In this document: positions 1 through 9,042 of the stretch, piece after piece
Layout: each line of letters opens with the position of its first letter
Numbering within the stretch: position 1 is the first letter of the stretch
Origin: CAZEHJ01 sp964512485
GTDB lineage: Bacteria; Bacteroidota; Rhodothermia; Rhodothermales; UBA10348
DNA: 64,000 nt
Direction of reading: 5' to 3'
Assembly (NCBI GenBank): GCA_964512485.1
Contig: CAZEHJ010000006.1
Span: 9,264 to 73,263 of the forward strand
The notes under the pieces: model-generated
Database searches by the model: none
What the model was told of the DNA's origin: nothing
The model's input: the letters and a program-made list of their open reading frames with translations, nothing else
Translations under genes and position numbers: made by a program

Positions 1-1121
1 GCCTGAGAGGATGATGCTACTTCCATGACCGTTGCATCACTCGTTGTGAAGTACTTGATTACTGCGGATGCAAGTGTCCGAGTGACATCGATTTCGACGT
101 CTGCAGTGATGTCAATCGGCGCATTTCCCGGAACACCAGAAGGTCTGGAAACACCGGAAATGGCGGGTGGTGTTTCTGTGATCTGAATATCTGCATCGTC
201 AAATGGATTGATCGCAACAACCATTCCGTTCGGTACGCCGAGAGAGAATGGGTCAGAACTCGTACCACCATTGATTGTCAAGAAACCCTGGATGTTGACC
301 TTGGCGCCTGGCGCCGGCGGAGTGAAATCTGAACTTCGGACATTAAATGTAGCCGGGTACGATCCTGCTCGATCATTTCTGTATCGCAGCGAGGTGTCAT
401 AACCGCTTACCGAAGTAGTCCCTCCATCAGATGTAACATTGTAGTCCGGGCGGCCACCTGGTGCGACGGTGCGAGTCAACAAGGTGGCATTTTGCATCTG
501 AACAAAATTACCCCTGATATTGGGAAGATTGGCCCAGTTGACCTGTATCGCCCCATCGGGGCCCATATCCTGATTGACATCAGAACTGGTGACTACGATA
601 GGATTGAAGATTGCGTCAGAAGCTGGATCCCGCGATCCAACAACAGTGAACGAGGATGGTGCAATCTGCAGTGTGGTCCCGAAGTGACCCACGGATCCAA
701 CTATTTCAATTACATCACCCTTGACGAGCGAATCAAATCCGAGGCCGCTTCCGTCAACGACCTGGATTCCGTGACCTTCCGGGCCGTCGGTATCCGCGGT
801 GACATCGCGCACGAACACGTGAATACGTCCTGGAACTCCGTTGTTCGCCGAAGCCAGACCAGAACTCAGCGGATCAGTCATGACCACGGCTGTGAACTGA
901 ACCGACTGACCACAAAGGGTATTGTCATAAAGAAGCCCTGTGCACGTTCCCGACGAAACGTCGTTGCCTGTGAGGGCCGTTCCCAGACCCATCAATTGGT
1001 CAATTTGAGCCTGTGGAAGGGCGTTGATCGCCTTCACTGTCGTTACTGTCTGCGCATACAGATTGCCGATCAGCAGCGGAGACGCGATCAACGTCAGGAT
1101 TGCGGTAGCTCTTTTTAGCAT
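1..1121 (-). CDS. Secreted protein with OB-fold-like domain, 3' end outside window
   Basis: This is the first 373 codons of a minus-strand gene that runs off the left edge. I read it by reverse-translating the window start; it has no stop inside the window. The start ATG at 1121-1119 is preceded by a good GAGAGG ribosome-binding site. Residues 1-23 form a signal peptide ending in LYA, with Q24 as likely first mature residue. Residues of about 55-130 (QFTAVVMTD, IHVFVRD, GIQVVDGSG, KGDVIEIVGSVG) have the strand pattern of a secreted OB-fold, as in DUF5689 or YhcR-type domains. A second, similar segment follows after about residue 160. The function is unknown; nucleic-acid or ligand binding is only an inference from the fold. 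It lies 31 bp downstream of the neighbouring type IX-style protein on the same strand and may be cotranscribed with it. Confidence 0.8.
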   Translation of the reverse strand, partial: MLKRATAILTLIASPLLIGNLYAQTVTTVKAINALPQAQIDQLMGLGTALTGNDVSSGTCTGLLYDNTLCGQSVQFTAVVMTDPLSSGLASANNGVPGRIHVFVRDVTADTDGPEGHGIQVVDGSGLGFDSLVKGDVIEIVGSVGHFGTTLQIAPSSFTVVGSRDPASDAIFNPIVVTSSDVNQDMGPDGAIQVNWANLPNIRGNFVQMQNATLLTRTVAPGGRPDYNVTSDGGTTSVSGYDTSLRYRNDRAGSYPATFNVRSSDFTPPAPGAKVNIQGFLTINGGTSSDPFSLGVPNGMVVAINPFDDADIQITETPPAISGVSRPSGVPGNAPIDITADVEIDVTRTLASAVIKYFTTSDATVMEVASSSQ

Positions 1122-1152
1122 TTTAATACCTCTCTTGTGGTAAGATGAATTC

Positions 1153-3414
1153 TCATTTTATGATGACAAATTTTCCGCGCTGCACATTCCCGGAATCAAA
1201 GTTTTTCACGGTGTACAAATACAGTCCTCCGGCCACGCTCAGACCACTGTCTGAGAGAAGGTCCCAGGAATGTTCTCCTCCAGCGAGGATTCGATTGTCG
1301 GAACTGAAGTCGTCGTACCAGCGAATATCTCCGTTGTAGGAGGCACTCTGGTGCCGAAGCGTCTTCACAATCTCACCTGCCAGCGTATAGATCCGAATTT
1401 CGGAATCGGCCGGCAGATTGAAAAAATTCAATTTTCGGGTTCGCGATGTATTCCCATCCCATGCGGCATTTACTCGATATGGGTTTGGATAGACTCCCAC
1501 TGGAGTATCCTCGGAAAGGGAAGGAGGCGTTCCAGGGAAAACGCGCACGGCTGTTGCGACACGTGATGACTCGAACGCCTCAAGTCCGGCCGTGGGATCG
1601 CCTTCATCAATTGCGGTGACCGAAAACAGATACTGCCATCCGGCTTTCAAGTCAGAGGCTTCAAATCGATACCAGTACTCCGTTGTATCGCCGTCAAAAA
1701 GAACCGGTTCTGAAAGCTTCACCCTGTTGAAGCCGTTGTTGAATCCTGTTTCGTTTCCGGGCTTGTCGTACTGTGCTATCAGGGTCGCCTGATTGACTAT
1801 GTCGCCTCGCCGGTCATCTCCGGGGTTGCTTCGGTAAACGCGATATCCCTCGAAGTCTAGCAATCCGCTTACGGGATCTTTCGATTCTTCCGAACTCCGA
1901 TCCCAGTACAGGGCCACCACTGATTCGTTTGAAGATGCGCCTGCCGTTCTTTCAAATTCCACGCGGAGTCTAGGAGAGGATGGAGGTTCGGGAATGAGAT
2001 AGCGATCCAGGACGCCGTTTGCATTTACATCTTCACCGATGTCCAAAACGCCGTTGAAATTATTGTCTTCGCCCGAGTAGGTACGTTTGGCCCAGAGAAT
2101 GTTTGTTGTAAACAGACTTCTAGACTCGGCTGTATCCACCGGCTTTCCCGCTTGTCCCTGAAAATCTTCTGATTTCAGCGCCGCTACGAGCGCAAACGTC
2201 ACTTGCAGTGTGTCTCCGGGAGCTACCGATGGAAATGGGCCGATGGGGGTCAGGCCGATCCAGTTTCCGACCGCGATCGTGCCGTCCGTGCGGAGTCGTT
2301 CGAACCAGGCATCTTGGGCACTGCCAAATTCGATCTCTGAATTGAACCGGGATGGATTGGGGAACGGTGTTGCCATTCGACGATATCGCGTTTCATCGTC
2401 GGCGGGTCGAGTTTGTTCTTCAACACCACCGGAAAACAACCACCACCTTGGAATTACGCGGGGAGGGGCATATCCGTCGGCGATATATTCGTTCGCCAAT
2501 TCCGGATGGAAGAAGCGCTTCCGATTAGTTACAGGATCGACCCATTCTGCACCGAGGAAGGCCATTCCCCCATACGTATTCAGCGTCTCCTCTACTCCTC
2601 CGGCATTGAACCCGTATGATGTATACAGGCTGTCAATAAAGCCATAGCCGCCCTTGTTGAAAAATGCCCCGCCAGCTTCAGTCGTCGTGTTGATATTGCG
2701 GGTGACGATATCATGATACATCCCCACATAAACGCTGTCCCATGGCTGGTCGGAGACGTTTACGATGTCGTAATTGAGAATTACGAAGGATTCGGTGAAC
2801 GGGAAATTCCAGGCATACGAATTGGCGAGAACCTCTATGCCAAGTCGTCCGGAAGGATCGGGCATCTGAATGGAAGTACCGGGAAGGACTCTTGATGTAT
2901 CAGTGAACGTGGAGGAAAGGTCCAGGTGGCTGACGGCTTGTCTGGTGAAGGCATCAGAAGAAGGGAGAGTACTTTTCTGGAAAATCGAGGATTGTTGCGC
3001 AAATTCGTAACCAGCCAGCCCCGGTGCATATCCTCCTGATGTGGTAACGGCGCCCGTTCGCACACTTATCACACCGTCTGATCTGAGTGCTCCTACCCAC
3101 AAACCCGACTCGAACAGGTGTTCAATTCCTGAATCGAGAGGAAATTCAAAAGAGGGAGGTCCAGTCGGTGCATTGCGCACGTTTGCAAGGCCCACGAAAC
3201 CGGCATTGGTAACAGTAACTCCGACGTTCCCTATATCCACGACCGCCTGTTCGAAGGCGGATTGGGCCTTCACTGCGTGTGCGCTAACAATGGTTGTCAC
3301 CGATAGTAGTATTGCGGCTCGCAGTCTCAAGAAGTCAGATGATTGGGTATGGATATAGATACTGGTCAGCCCGCTCACAACTGCCTCCGACCAAAGGTTG
3401 AATGCGACGAACAT
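1153..3414 (-). CDS. Large secreted protein with FlgD-like type IX sorting-type C-terminus
   Basis: This 753-residue exported protein has a hydrophobic signal sequence at about residues 33-50 ending AVKA, with Q51 after it. The N-terminus before this is long, and a TTG at codon 29 (3330-3328) would give a more usual signal peptide, so the start is uncertain. A stretch near residue 470 (DNNFNGVLDIGEDVNANGVLD, shown here in part) looks like a calcium-binding or dockerin-like Asp/Asn repeat. A fibronectin type III-like segment (LYWDRSSEE, FEGYRVYRS) follows. The last 90 residues start VYPNPYR and end GGLYLYTVKN...RGKFVIIK, the FlgD-like/type IX secretion C-terminal domain pattern. The protein is therefore probably exported and attached or released at the cell surface. 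The large N-terminal part is not recognised. Confidence 0.85.
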   Translation of the reverse strand: MFVAFNLWSEAVVSGLTSIYIHTQSSDFLRLRAAILLSVTTIVSAHAVKAQSAFEQAVVDIGNVGVTVTNAGFVGLANVRNAPTGPPSFEFPLDSGIEHLFESGLWVGALRSDGVISVRTGAVTTSGGYAPGLAGYEFAQQSSIFQKSTLPSSDAFTRQAVSHLDLSSTFTDTSRVLPGTSIQMPDPSGRLGIEVLANSYAWNFPFTESFVILNYDIVNVSDQPWDSVYVGMYHDIVTRNINTTTEAGGAFFNKGGYGFIDSLYTSYGFNAGGVEETLNTYGGMAFLGAEWVDPVTNRKRFFHPELANEYIADGYAPPRVIPRWWLFSGGVEEQTRPADDETRYRRMATPFPNPSRFNSEIEFGSAQDAWFERLRTDGTIAVGNWIGLTPIGPFPSVAPGDTLQVTFALVAALKSEDFQGQAGKPVDTAESRSLFTTNILWAKRTYSGEDNNFNGVLDIGEDVNANGVLDRYLIPEPPSSPRLRVEFERTAGASSNESVVALYWDRSSEESKDPVSGLLDFEGYRVYRSNPGDDRRGDIVNQATLIAQYDKPGNETGFNNGFNRVKLSEPVLFDGDTTEYWYRFEASDLKAGWQYLFSVTAIDEGDPTAGLEAFESSRVATAVRVFPGTPPSLSEDTPVGVYPNPYRVNAAWDGNTSRTRKLNFFNLPADSEIRIYTLAGEIVKTLRHQSASYNGDIRWYDDFSSDNRILAGGEHSWDLLSDSGLSVAGGLYLYTVKNFDSGNVQRGKFVIIK

Positions 3415-3576
3415 CCTGCGTGAGCAAGACAGAATGATGGTTCTGAGTAAACAGAGTTCGCCCTTCTGATTCGCTAATGGTGGGATGGGAAACGAATCCA
3501 GACGGAAGGTGGTATACCAGTGGCACCGGGAAGGCCACTATAGCAGTTCCGTCACTCGAAATCAAGCCCCGTCACT

Positions 3577-4329
3577 GTGTCTTTTTCCCTCACCCCTGTG
3601 TTGCGACTTGTTGGTTCGGTTTTGTTGATCACGACCCTGCTGATCATGGGCGCGGTGGGATGTAGCGAAGATCCTGTATATCGATCGATCACATCAGAAA
3701 CAGATGGTGGATCGGGCAAAGAGTATATGGGACGCGAGATCGCCGATGTGATGGGCTCCGAAGAAGGTGCCCTCTGGCTTGACCGTGTGGAACGGGACCT
3801 GGAAGAGCTACCCAGCAGGCTGCTGCGGGCGCTTGACATGACCGCCTCAACGGTCGTCGCCGATATCGGGTCAGGAACAGGCTATTTTGCGTTCAGACTG
3901 GCCGAGATGGTGCCTTCAGGTCGCGTATTCGCCGTCGAAGTTCAACAGGCATTGGTAGACACCATTCAAGTAAGGGCAGATCGCAATGGTTTTCGCAACG
4001 TAACGCCAATCCTCGGGACAATTCAGGACCCTGCGCTTCCGGACAACCGAATCGAACTCGCGTTGATTGTCTCCTCCTATCACGAATTCTCCTTTCCCAA
4101 GGAGATGATTTCGGCGATCGTGAGAAGCCTCAAGACGAACGGAAGACTGGTCATTGTGGAATATCGGGGAGAGGACGCGACGATCAATATTCCGGAAGCC
4201 CACCGAATGAGCGAGGCTCAGATCATTCGTGAAATGGAGGCTGTTGGCTTGACCTACAGGGAAACCAAGGACGTTTTACCACAGCAACACGTCGTGGTTT
4301 TTTCAAAATCAGCAAATACCGAGCGCTGA
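3577..4329 (+). CDS. Class I SAM-dependent methyltransferase lipoprotein
   Basis: The GTG start gives a 250-residue protein. Residues 10-28 are a hydrophobic signal and A26-V27-G28-C29 fits a lipobox, so the protein is predicted to be lipidated outside the cytoplasm. Residues 94-102 (VADIGSGTG) are methyltransferase motif I, followed by the acidic end of strand 2 (VFAVEV), and VSSYHEF with RLVIVEY complete a Rossmann core. The segment YMGREIADVMGSEEGALWL just before the domain is typical of a family of secreted or lipoprotein class I methyltransferases. The substrate is unknown. The oddity is location: S-adenosylmethionine is a cytoplasmic cofactor. Either the lipobox is misleading, or the protein acts in the periplasm on imported or leaked SAM. 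It is divergent from the gene at 1153-3414 and convergent with the glycosylase at 4344. Confidence 0.82.
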   Translation: MSFSLTPVLRLVGSVLLITTLLIMGAVGCSEDPVYRSITSETDGGSGKEYMGREIADVMGSEEGALWLDRVERDLEELPSRLLRALDMTASTVVADIGSGTGYFAFRLAEMVPSGRVFAVEVQQALVDTIQVRADRNGFRNVTPILGTIQDPALPDNRIELALIVSSYHEFSFPKEMISAIVRSLKTNGRLVIVEYRGEDATINIPEAHRMSEAQIIREMEAVGLTYRETKDVLPQQHVVVFSKSANTER

Positions 4330-4343
4330 TAGTCATTGTCTGG

Positions 4344-5012
4344 TCAGAGTGAGATCAGGACGTCGTCTCCCAATTCAAGCGATCTCCACAGGTACCAGGA
4401 AGCCAGTGTGCGGAAGGGTCTCCACGGTTCGGCGATTTTGATCACCTCCTTCGGTGGAGGCAATTCATGGTGCCCATACGTTTTCATGACTCCTTTCCGA
4501 ATGCCCAGATCGGTTTGTGGAAGAACGTCAGGCCTTCCAAGACGAAACATCAGATACATTTTGACCGACCAGGGTCCGACACCCTTTACCGCCGTAAGGC
4601 GCTCAATGATCTGAGCATCTTCGAGCGGCGCCAGTTCTTCCTGCGCAGGTACTGTGCCATCGAGTGTCTTGGCAGCAAGGTCTTTTATGGCCACCGTTTT
4701 GGCCCTCGAAAGCCCAGCTCCACGTAGCGCTTCGTCTGGAAGTTGAACGACGACTGCCGGATCGAGTGGAGCTTCTTCATCCGTAAGCGCTCGGAAGCGA
4801 CCATAGATGGTAGCGGCGGCCTTTCCGGAAAGTTGCTGATAGGCGACCGCTTCACAGAGCGCTTCAAACGGAGAAGGAGCCGGTCGGAGTCCACCTTCAA
4901 AGGGACCGACGGCATGAATAAGGGCGGCCATCTGTTCGTCCGATCCCGAAAGATGTTCGATGGCTTCGATTACCGAATAGGGTAGATCCGGCATGGCATG
5001 GTGTTGTTTCAA
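4344..5012 (-). CDS. alkA: DNA-3-methyladenine glycosylase II family (HhH-GPD)
   Basis: This 222-residue base-excision repair glycosylase is predicted to remove alkylated purines from DNA. The helix-hairpin-helix is LTAVKGVGPW (139-148) and the catalytic aspartate is D168 in QTDLGIRKG, the HhH-GPD signature. The size suits the short bacterial AlkA/MAG form without the E. coli N-terminal domain. The start at 5012 is the longest option; M7 (PDLPY) is an alternative. The gene is convergent with the lipoprotein methyltransferase (14 bp apart) and divergent from the TauE-like gene. No Ada-like regulator is adjacent. HhH-GPD proteins differ in substrate range, so the exact lesion is uncertain. Confidence 0.9.
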   Translation of the reverse strand: MKQHHAMPDLPYSVIEAIEHLSGSDEQMAALIHAVGPFEGGLRPAPSPFEALCEAVAYQQLSGKAAATIYGRFRALTDEEAPLDPAVVVQLPDEALRGAGLSRAKTVAIKDLAAKTLDGTVPAQEELAPLEDAQIIERLTAVKGVGPWSVKMYLMFRLGRPDVLPQTDLGIRKGVMKTYGHHELPPPKEVIKIAEPWRPFRTLASWYLWRSLELGDDVLISL

Positions 5013-5135
5013 TGTCGAAATTCAAAGGCGAAGAACGATGCCAATATAGAATGGGATCCGACCGCAGAACAAGGCGCAACGCGTCATTCCAGACTGTTTT
5101 CCTGGAGAACTACGAATGCATAATGGCACAGGTGC

Positions 5136-5807
5136 ATGATATCAATTGAAGCACTTTGGATGGCTATGGGGCTGAGTCTCGCGGGAAGCCTTCACTGCGC
5201 CGGTATGTGTGGGGGATTTGCCATCCTCGTCAGAACAAAGACGGGGAAATCGACAGTTATTCTGCCATTTTCGGCCTATGCAGCCGGGAAATCGATTATA
5301 TATGCGGTTCTTGGAATGGCGGTGGGCCTCGTCGGGGGAACGGTTGAGTCAATTTCCGTCGGCGCCGATGTCCTGGCCTGGGTTGCGGGACTGTTGATGA
5401 TACTGGTTGGCCTTCATCTTTCGGGCTGGGAGCTAATCGGCACGTGGATCTCCCCGCCGGCCGGCCCCCGCTTCGTAGGACGATTCGCCTCTGTGATTCA
5501 GACTGATTCCGTCGGCGCCAGATTTCTGATGGGAATGTTGAATGGACTCCTGCCATGTGGCCTTCTTTACGCCGCGCTGGCGATGTCTCTCTCTCAGGCG
5601 AGCGCGGTTGGAGGAGGCCTGTTCATGCTGATCTTCGGACTTGGGACGATTCCCTCGCTGCTTCTGGTCTCTCATCTGGGTTCACTTTTGAGTGCGGATC
5701 AGCGGGGCAACCTGAGTCGCTATTCAGGTTGGTTCGTTATCCTGTTGGGTCTTTTGACCATCGTGCGAGGAACGGGACTCATTGAGTCAACCATGTCTCA
5801 CATGTAG
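5136..5807 (+). CDS. TauE/SafE-DsbD-like membrane protein linked to cbb3 oxidase
   Basis: This 223-residue protein has about six membrane segments. SLHCAGMCGG at residues 18-27 and LNGLLPCGLLYAAL in the second half are the paired Cys-containing motifs of the 'sulfite exporter TauE/SafE' or DsbD-transmembrane-like family that sits in many cbb3 clusters. Its role there is thought to be copper or reductant delivery for oxidase maturation. That is family knowledge, not proven here. The gene ends 2 bp from the end of ccoS on the opposite strand, so it has its own promoter in the 123-bp gap after alkA rather than being part of the cco operon. Confidence 0.85.
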   Translation: MISIEALWMAMGLSLAGSLHCAGMCGGFAILVRTKTGKSTVILPFSAYAAGKSIIYAVLGMAVGLVGGTVESISVGADVLAWVAGLLMILVGLHLSGWELIGTWISPPAGPRFVGRFASVIQTDSVGARFLMGMLNGLLPCGLLYAALAMSLSQASAVGGGLFMLIFGLGTIPSLLLVSHLGSLLSADQRGNLSRYSGWFVILLGLLTIVRGTGLIESTMSHM

Positions 5808-5809
5808 GA

Positions 5810-6016
5810 TTATCCTTCCCTGGAATCCACTGTTTCAACAGTGTCACTCTCGGCAGTGTCGCCGGATGGAAGGCTTTCTTCGTCATCAAATAGTACTCGC
5901 AGGCCCGGAGTTTCGACATCATCGAATTGACCGGAGCGAACCGACCAGATAAAGCCGGCGACGCCAGTCGCGGCAAGCAGAAGCGCCAGTGGAACCAGGA
6001 AATACAGTACGTTCAT
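5810..6016 (-). CDS. ccoS: cbb3 oxidase maturation protein CcoS
   Basis: This 68-residue protein has one N-terminal membrane helix (residues 4-25) followed by SVRSGQFDDVETPGLRVLFDD, the CcoS/FixS hallmark. CcoS is needed for cofactor insertion into CcoN. The start codon overlaps the stop of ccoI by 4 bases, so translation is likely coupled. The acidic tail after residue 48 is variable in this family. It is the last gene of the cco operon. Confidence 0.93.
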   Translation of the reverse strand: MNVLYFLVPLALLLAATGVAGFIWSVRSGQFDDVETPGLRVLFDDEESLPSGDTAESDTVETVDSREG

Positions 6017-8484
6017 CGGAGGGGACGCTTGGGGAGAAATGTTCTCTGTCCAATCGAGGACAGCACGACAATAAACGAACTCACCGGCATCGCCACGGCA
6101 GCCAGTATTGGCGTGACCAGCCCCATGATGGCAGCCAGCCCTCCGCCAATATTGTACAGTAGAGAGAAACCAAGATTGCGGTGAATGACTCTAAGGACCT
6201 TGCGCGACTCAGTTAATATCTCGACGACGGCATCGAGCCCGGAACGAGTGGTGAACGCATCGGCCGCGACCCGGGAGGCAGCGCTAGCGCCTGCTACAGC
6301 AATTCCGACATGGGCGGCCCGCAGAGCGGCCGAATCGTTCACTCCGTCCCCGATCATGGCTACGATTCGTCCATCTTCAATGAGTGATTTGATGAAGGAC
6401 AGCTTGTCTTCAGGCGAATAGCCGCCGTGGCAGTTTGACGCCGGTATGTCCAGCTGACTGCCGATTTGCAAGGTCGTGACCTGGTTATCGCCAGAGCAGA
6501 GAACAACATTTTTGTCGCTTCTCACGAGCTCGTTCAAAAGGTCTCTCGCGCTCTCGCGGATTGGATCCGATATGGCGATCAGCGTGAAAGGAAGGCCCTC
6601 CGCTTCAATACCGACCACTGTCATTCCTTTCAGACGGGCTCTCTCAGTGAAAGACTGATCTATCGGTTCCGGAGGTGAGGCCCCGCGTACCCACTCAGGA
6701 ATTCCGATTCGCATTCGCACTCCGAGGGTCTCACCAGAAACACCCATACCCGGGTGCGTCGTCACTTTCGTTGCTTCAGGAAGCGACTCGCCCTCAAATC
6801 TGGATTCAAATGCTCTGGCGATCGGGTGATTGATGCCGGCTTCGAGAGAAGCCGCCAGTCGTACGACTTCTGCGTCTCCATGCACGGAATCGATTGCCAT
6901 CACGCCTTCGGTGAGTGTGCCGGTTTTGTCGATGATGACCGTGTCAACCCTGTTGAGCCAGTCGACGACGGATTCGGACTTGAAAAAGATTCCTCTCCTC
7001 GCAGCGCGCCCCGTCCCAACTGCAAGCGCCAGCGGCGTCGCCATTCCAAGAGCACATGGACATGTGATGACCAGTAGAGCTACGATTCGGGCTGAAATGG
7101 CGTCAGGAGATATGAAATACCACACCAAAGCTGTAATGAATGTTATGACGAGCACGGATACGGTGAAATAGCCGCCAATGCGGTCAGCGATATTCAATAT
7201 GCGCGGGCTCTCATTTTCAGCATCAGACACCCATGTAAGAAGCTGTCCGATGCGGGTTTGGGGTCCTGACGCAATTACGCGCACGACGATATTGGAGGTC
7301 TCATTGGTCGTTCCAGCATGAACCAAATCTCCCGCATTCCGCCTTTCCGGATTGGATTCACCCGTCAGAATGGCTGAATTGACCAGCGAAGATCCTTCTT
7401 CGAGCCTGCCGTCGACGGGAATCAGTTCGCCGGCCCTGACATCAATCAGATCTCCCGGATTCAGGTCGTCAGCCCGTACACTTTTGCCAGAGAGCAGTCG
7501 TGCTATGGTGGGAAGCAGCGCCAAGAGTTGTTCGGTTGAATCACCGGCCAGGCGGCGTGCCCTCAACTGAAGCCAACGTGCGGATAGAAGCGCTGCGATC
7601 AGCACAGCGATTGAATCAAACCAAACCTCCCCGGTGCCTGAAATGGTCGCCCACGAACTGGCGCCAAATCCAACCAGGATGCCAACGGATATGGGAGTAT
7701 CCATATGCATATGCCTGAAAGAGCCTTTTTTGAGGGACAGACGGATTGAATGCCATGCTTTTTTAAAAAACACTGATCCGCCATAAGCGACCGCCGGAAT
7801 GGCGAGTATGAGGCTAAGCCACCTGGCCGCATCAAATAGCCCCGTGGAATCGGCTCCCAATCCCGAATAGAGTGCCAGAGCGAGCAACATGATGTTGCCT
7901 GCGAGGGCCCAGGAGACACCCATTCGAATCAGAAGTCGTCGTTCCTCGCGTGATTCAGGCGCTTCCTCACCGTCCACCCGAGGTTGGACCGGGTATCCGA
8001 AGTCAGCGAGCCATGTGGCAATCGAGGCGAGAGAAACTGACTCAGGATTCCATTCTATGCTCAGTCGCGCCCGCGGTAGATTGAGGCGGGCAGAGGAGAC
8101 ACCGCTGACTTCCTCTGGAAGCCGTTCTACCAACCACACACAAGCGGCACAGTGGACGCCATCCAGGTAAAGATGTGTTCGGTAGATACCTCCGTCCTGA
8201 CGCGACGAATGCGATTCCAAAAACGCGGGGGAATCCAATTCCTGTAATACCCCCGTACTCGTCTTGGTCCTCGCCGGTTTGGAGAGGCTTCGCTTTCCAG
8301 TTGCTTCACGAAGACGGTAGTAGGTTTCATCAAGACCGCTCTCTTGAAGTATGTGGTAGACGGTTTCGCATCCGGAGCAGCAGAAACTCGGTCCAGGTCT
8401 TTGCAGTTTTTTCGGAACCGGCAAATCACAATGAGAGCAGGACTTCTGAAGACTCTCTTCGATGATATGATCGTGGCCGGTCAT
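6013..8484 (-). CDS. ccoI: Copper-type P1B ATPase CcoI/FixI for cbb3 assembly
   Basis: This P-type ATPase is expected to export copper for assembly of the CcoN CuB centre. I chose the ATG at 8484, giving 823 residues and a 4-base ATGA overlap with ccoH; an upstream in-frame ATG at 8553 would lie within ccoH. The N-terminus has a CxxC (C16, C19) and CCSGC (C35-C39), the zinc-finger-like domain of FixI-type ATPases, followed by an HMA domain with GVHCAAC (near residues 87-92). TGES precedes the membrane metal site CPC (about residues 452-454). DKTGTLT with the phosphorylated aspartate is near residue 496, followed by GINHP and GDGVNDS. About eight membrane helices are visible. It is the expected length and unbroken. 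Confidence 0.95.
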   Translation of the reverse strand: MTGHDHIIEESLQKSCSHCDLPVPKKLQRPGPSFCCSGCETVYHILQESGLDETYYRLREATGKRSLSKPARTKTSTGVLQELDSPAFLESHSSRQDGGIYRTHLYLDGVHCAACVWLVERLPEEVSGVSSARLNLPRARLSIEWNPESVSLASIATWLADFGYPVQPRVDGEEAPESREERRLLIRMGVSWALAGNIMLLALALYSGLGADSTGLFDAARWLSLILAIPAVAYGGSVFFKKAWHSIRLSLKKGSFRHMHMDTPISVGILVGFGASSWATISGTGEVWFDSIAVLIAALLSARWLQLRARRLAGDSTEQLLALLPTIARLLSGKSVRADDLNPGDLIDVRAGELIPVDGRLEEGSSLVNSAILTGESNPERRNAGDLVHAGTTNETSNIVVRVIASGPQTRIGQLLTWVSDAENESPRILNIADRIGGYFTVSVLVITFITALVWYFISPDAISARIVALLVITCPCALGMATPLALAVGTGRAARRGIFFKSESVVDWLNRVDTVIIDKTGTLTEGVMAIDSVHGDAEVVRLAASLEAGINHPIARAFESRFEGESLPEATKVTTHPGMGVSGETLGVRMRIGIPEWVRGASPPEPIDQSFTERARLKGMTVVGIEAEGLPFTLIAISDPIRESARDLLNELVRSDKNVVLCSGDNQVTTLQIGSQLDIPASNCHGGYSPEDKLSFIKSLIEDGRIVAMIGDGVNDSAALRAAHVGIAVAGASAASRVAADAFTTRSGLDAVVEILTESRKVLRVIHRNLGFSLLYNIGGGLAAIMGLVTPILAAVAMPVSSFIVVLSSIGQRTFLPKRPLR

Positions 8485-9005
8485 CGTATTTCTTTTCTGA
8501 ACTCGAAAAGGAGAGGGGTTGCTTCCTGATTGAGATGGAACGAGAAGTCCCATAGTCCAGACGGATTGTCCAATGCCTCTCTTTTCTGCCGTTGAATGTC
8601 ATAAAGTGACACACTGAATCTGTACGTGCCCTTTTGATCCGGCGCCCGCAGGCCTTCACTGTACAGGACCATCGAGTATTGCGGCCGAGAAATATCTATG
8701 CGTCCTTCGAGATCGGACAAGCGATTCGACAGGCTGTCCTGAACGGTAAACGTGCCTGAAAGGACTGACTCGTCAAGAGAAACGGAAAGGATCGCCAACA
8801 GGTTCATTCGGGCCGTTTTAGAACGAATAGTAGCCAGAGAATCCCATTCCAGCGCCTGATCATAGTAGTTTTCGACTACCTGAGCTCCGCCGTCAGAACG
8901 TGCTGCAACGATCACCGAAGCCATCAAGGTCACGCTGCCGAGAAGGAGTACAACTACGGCGACCGGCCAGAGACCTCCGGATCGGATCCAATCAGTTGCT
9001 TTCAT
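8481..9005 (-). CDS. ccoH: FixH/CcoH family protein
   Basis: This gene encodes a 174-residue protein with one N-terminal membrane helix (GGLWPVAVVVLLLGSVTLMAS) and a periplasmic domain starting VVENYYDQALEWD, the conserved FixH signature. FixH/CcoH supports cbb3 assembly. I chose the ATG at 9005 because the longer open frame, from 9149, has no membrane or family features in its first 48 codons and overlaps ccoG. The gene begins 37 bp after ccoG and ends in a 4-base overlap with ccoI. Confidence 0.92.
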   Translation of the reverse strand: MKATDWIRSGGLWPVAVVVLLLGSVTLMASVIVAARSDGGAQVVENYYDQALEWDSLATIRSKTARMNLLAILSVSLDESVLSGTFTVQDSLSNRLSDLEGRIDISRPQYSMVLYSEGLRAPDQKGTYRFSVSLYDIQRQKREALDNPSGLWDFSFHLNQEATPLLFEFRKEIR

Positions 9006-9042
9006 GTGGGTACCTGTCGTGAATGACGTTGAAGTAGTCCGT

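Noticed and set aside
492..1118. 208-codon plus-strand frame at the left edge
   Set aside because: The minus strand encodes a continuous exported protein with signal peptide and ribosome-binding site over the same bases.
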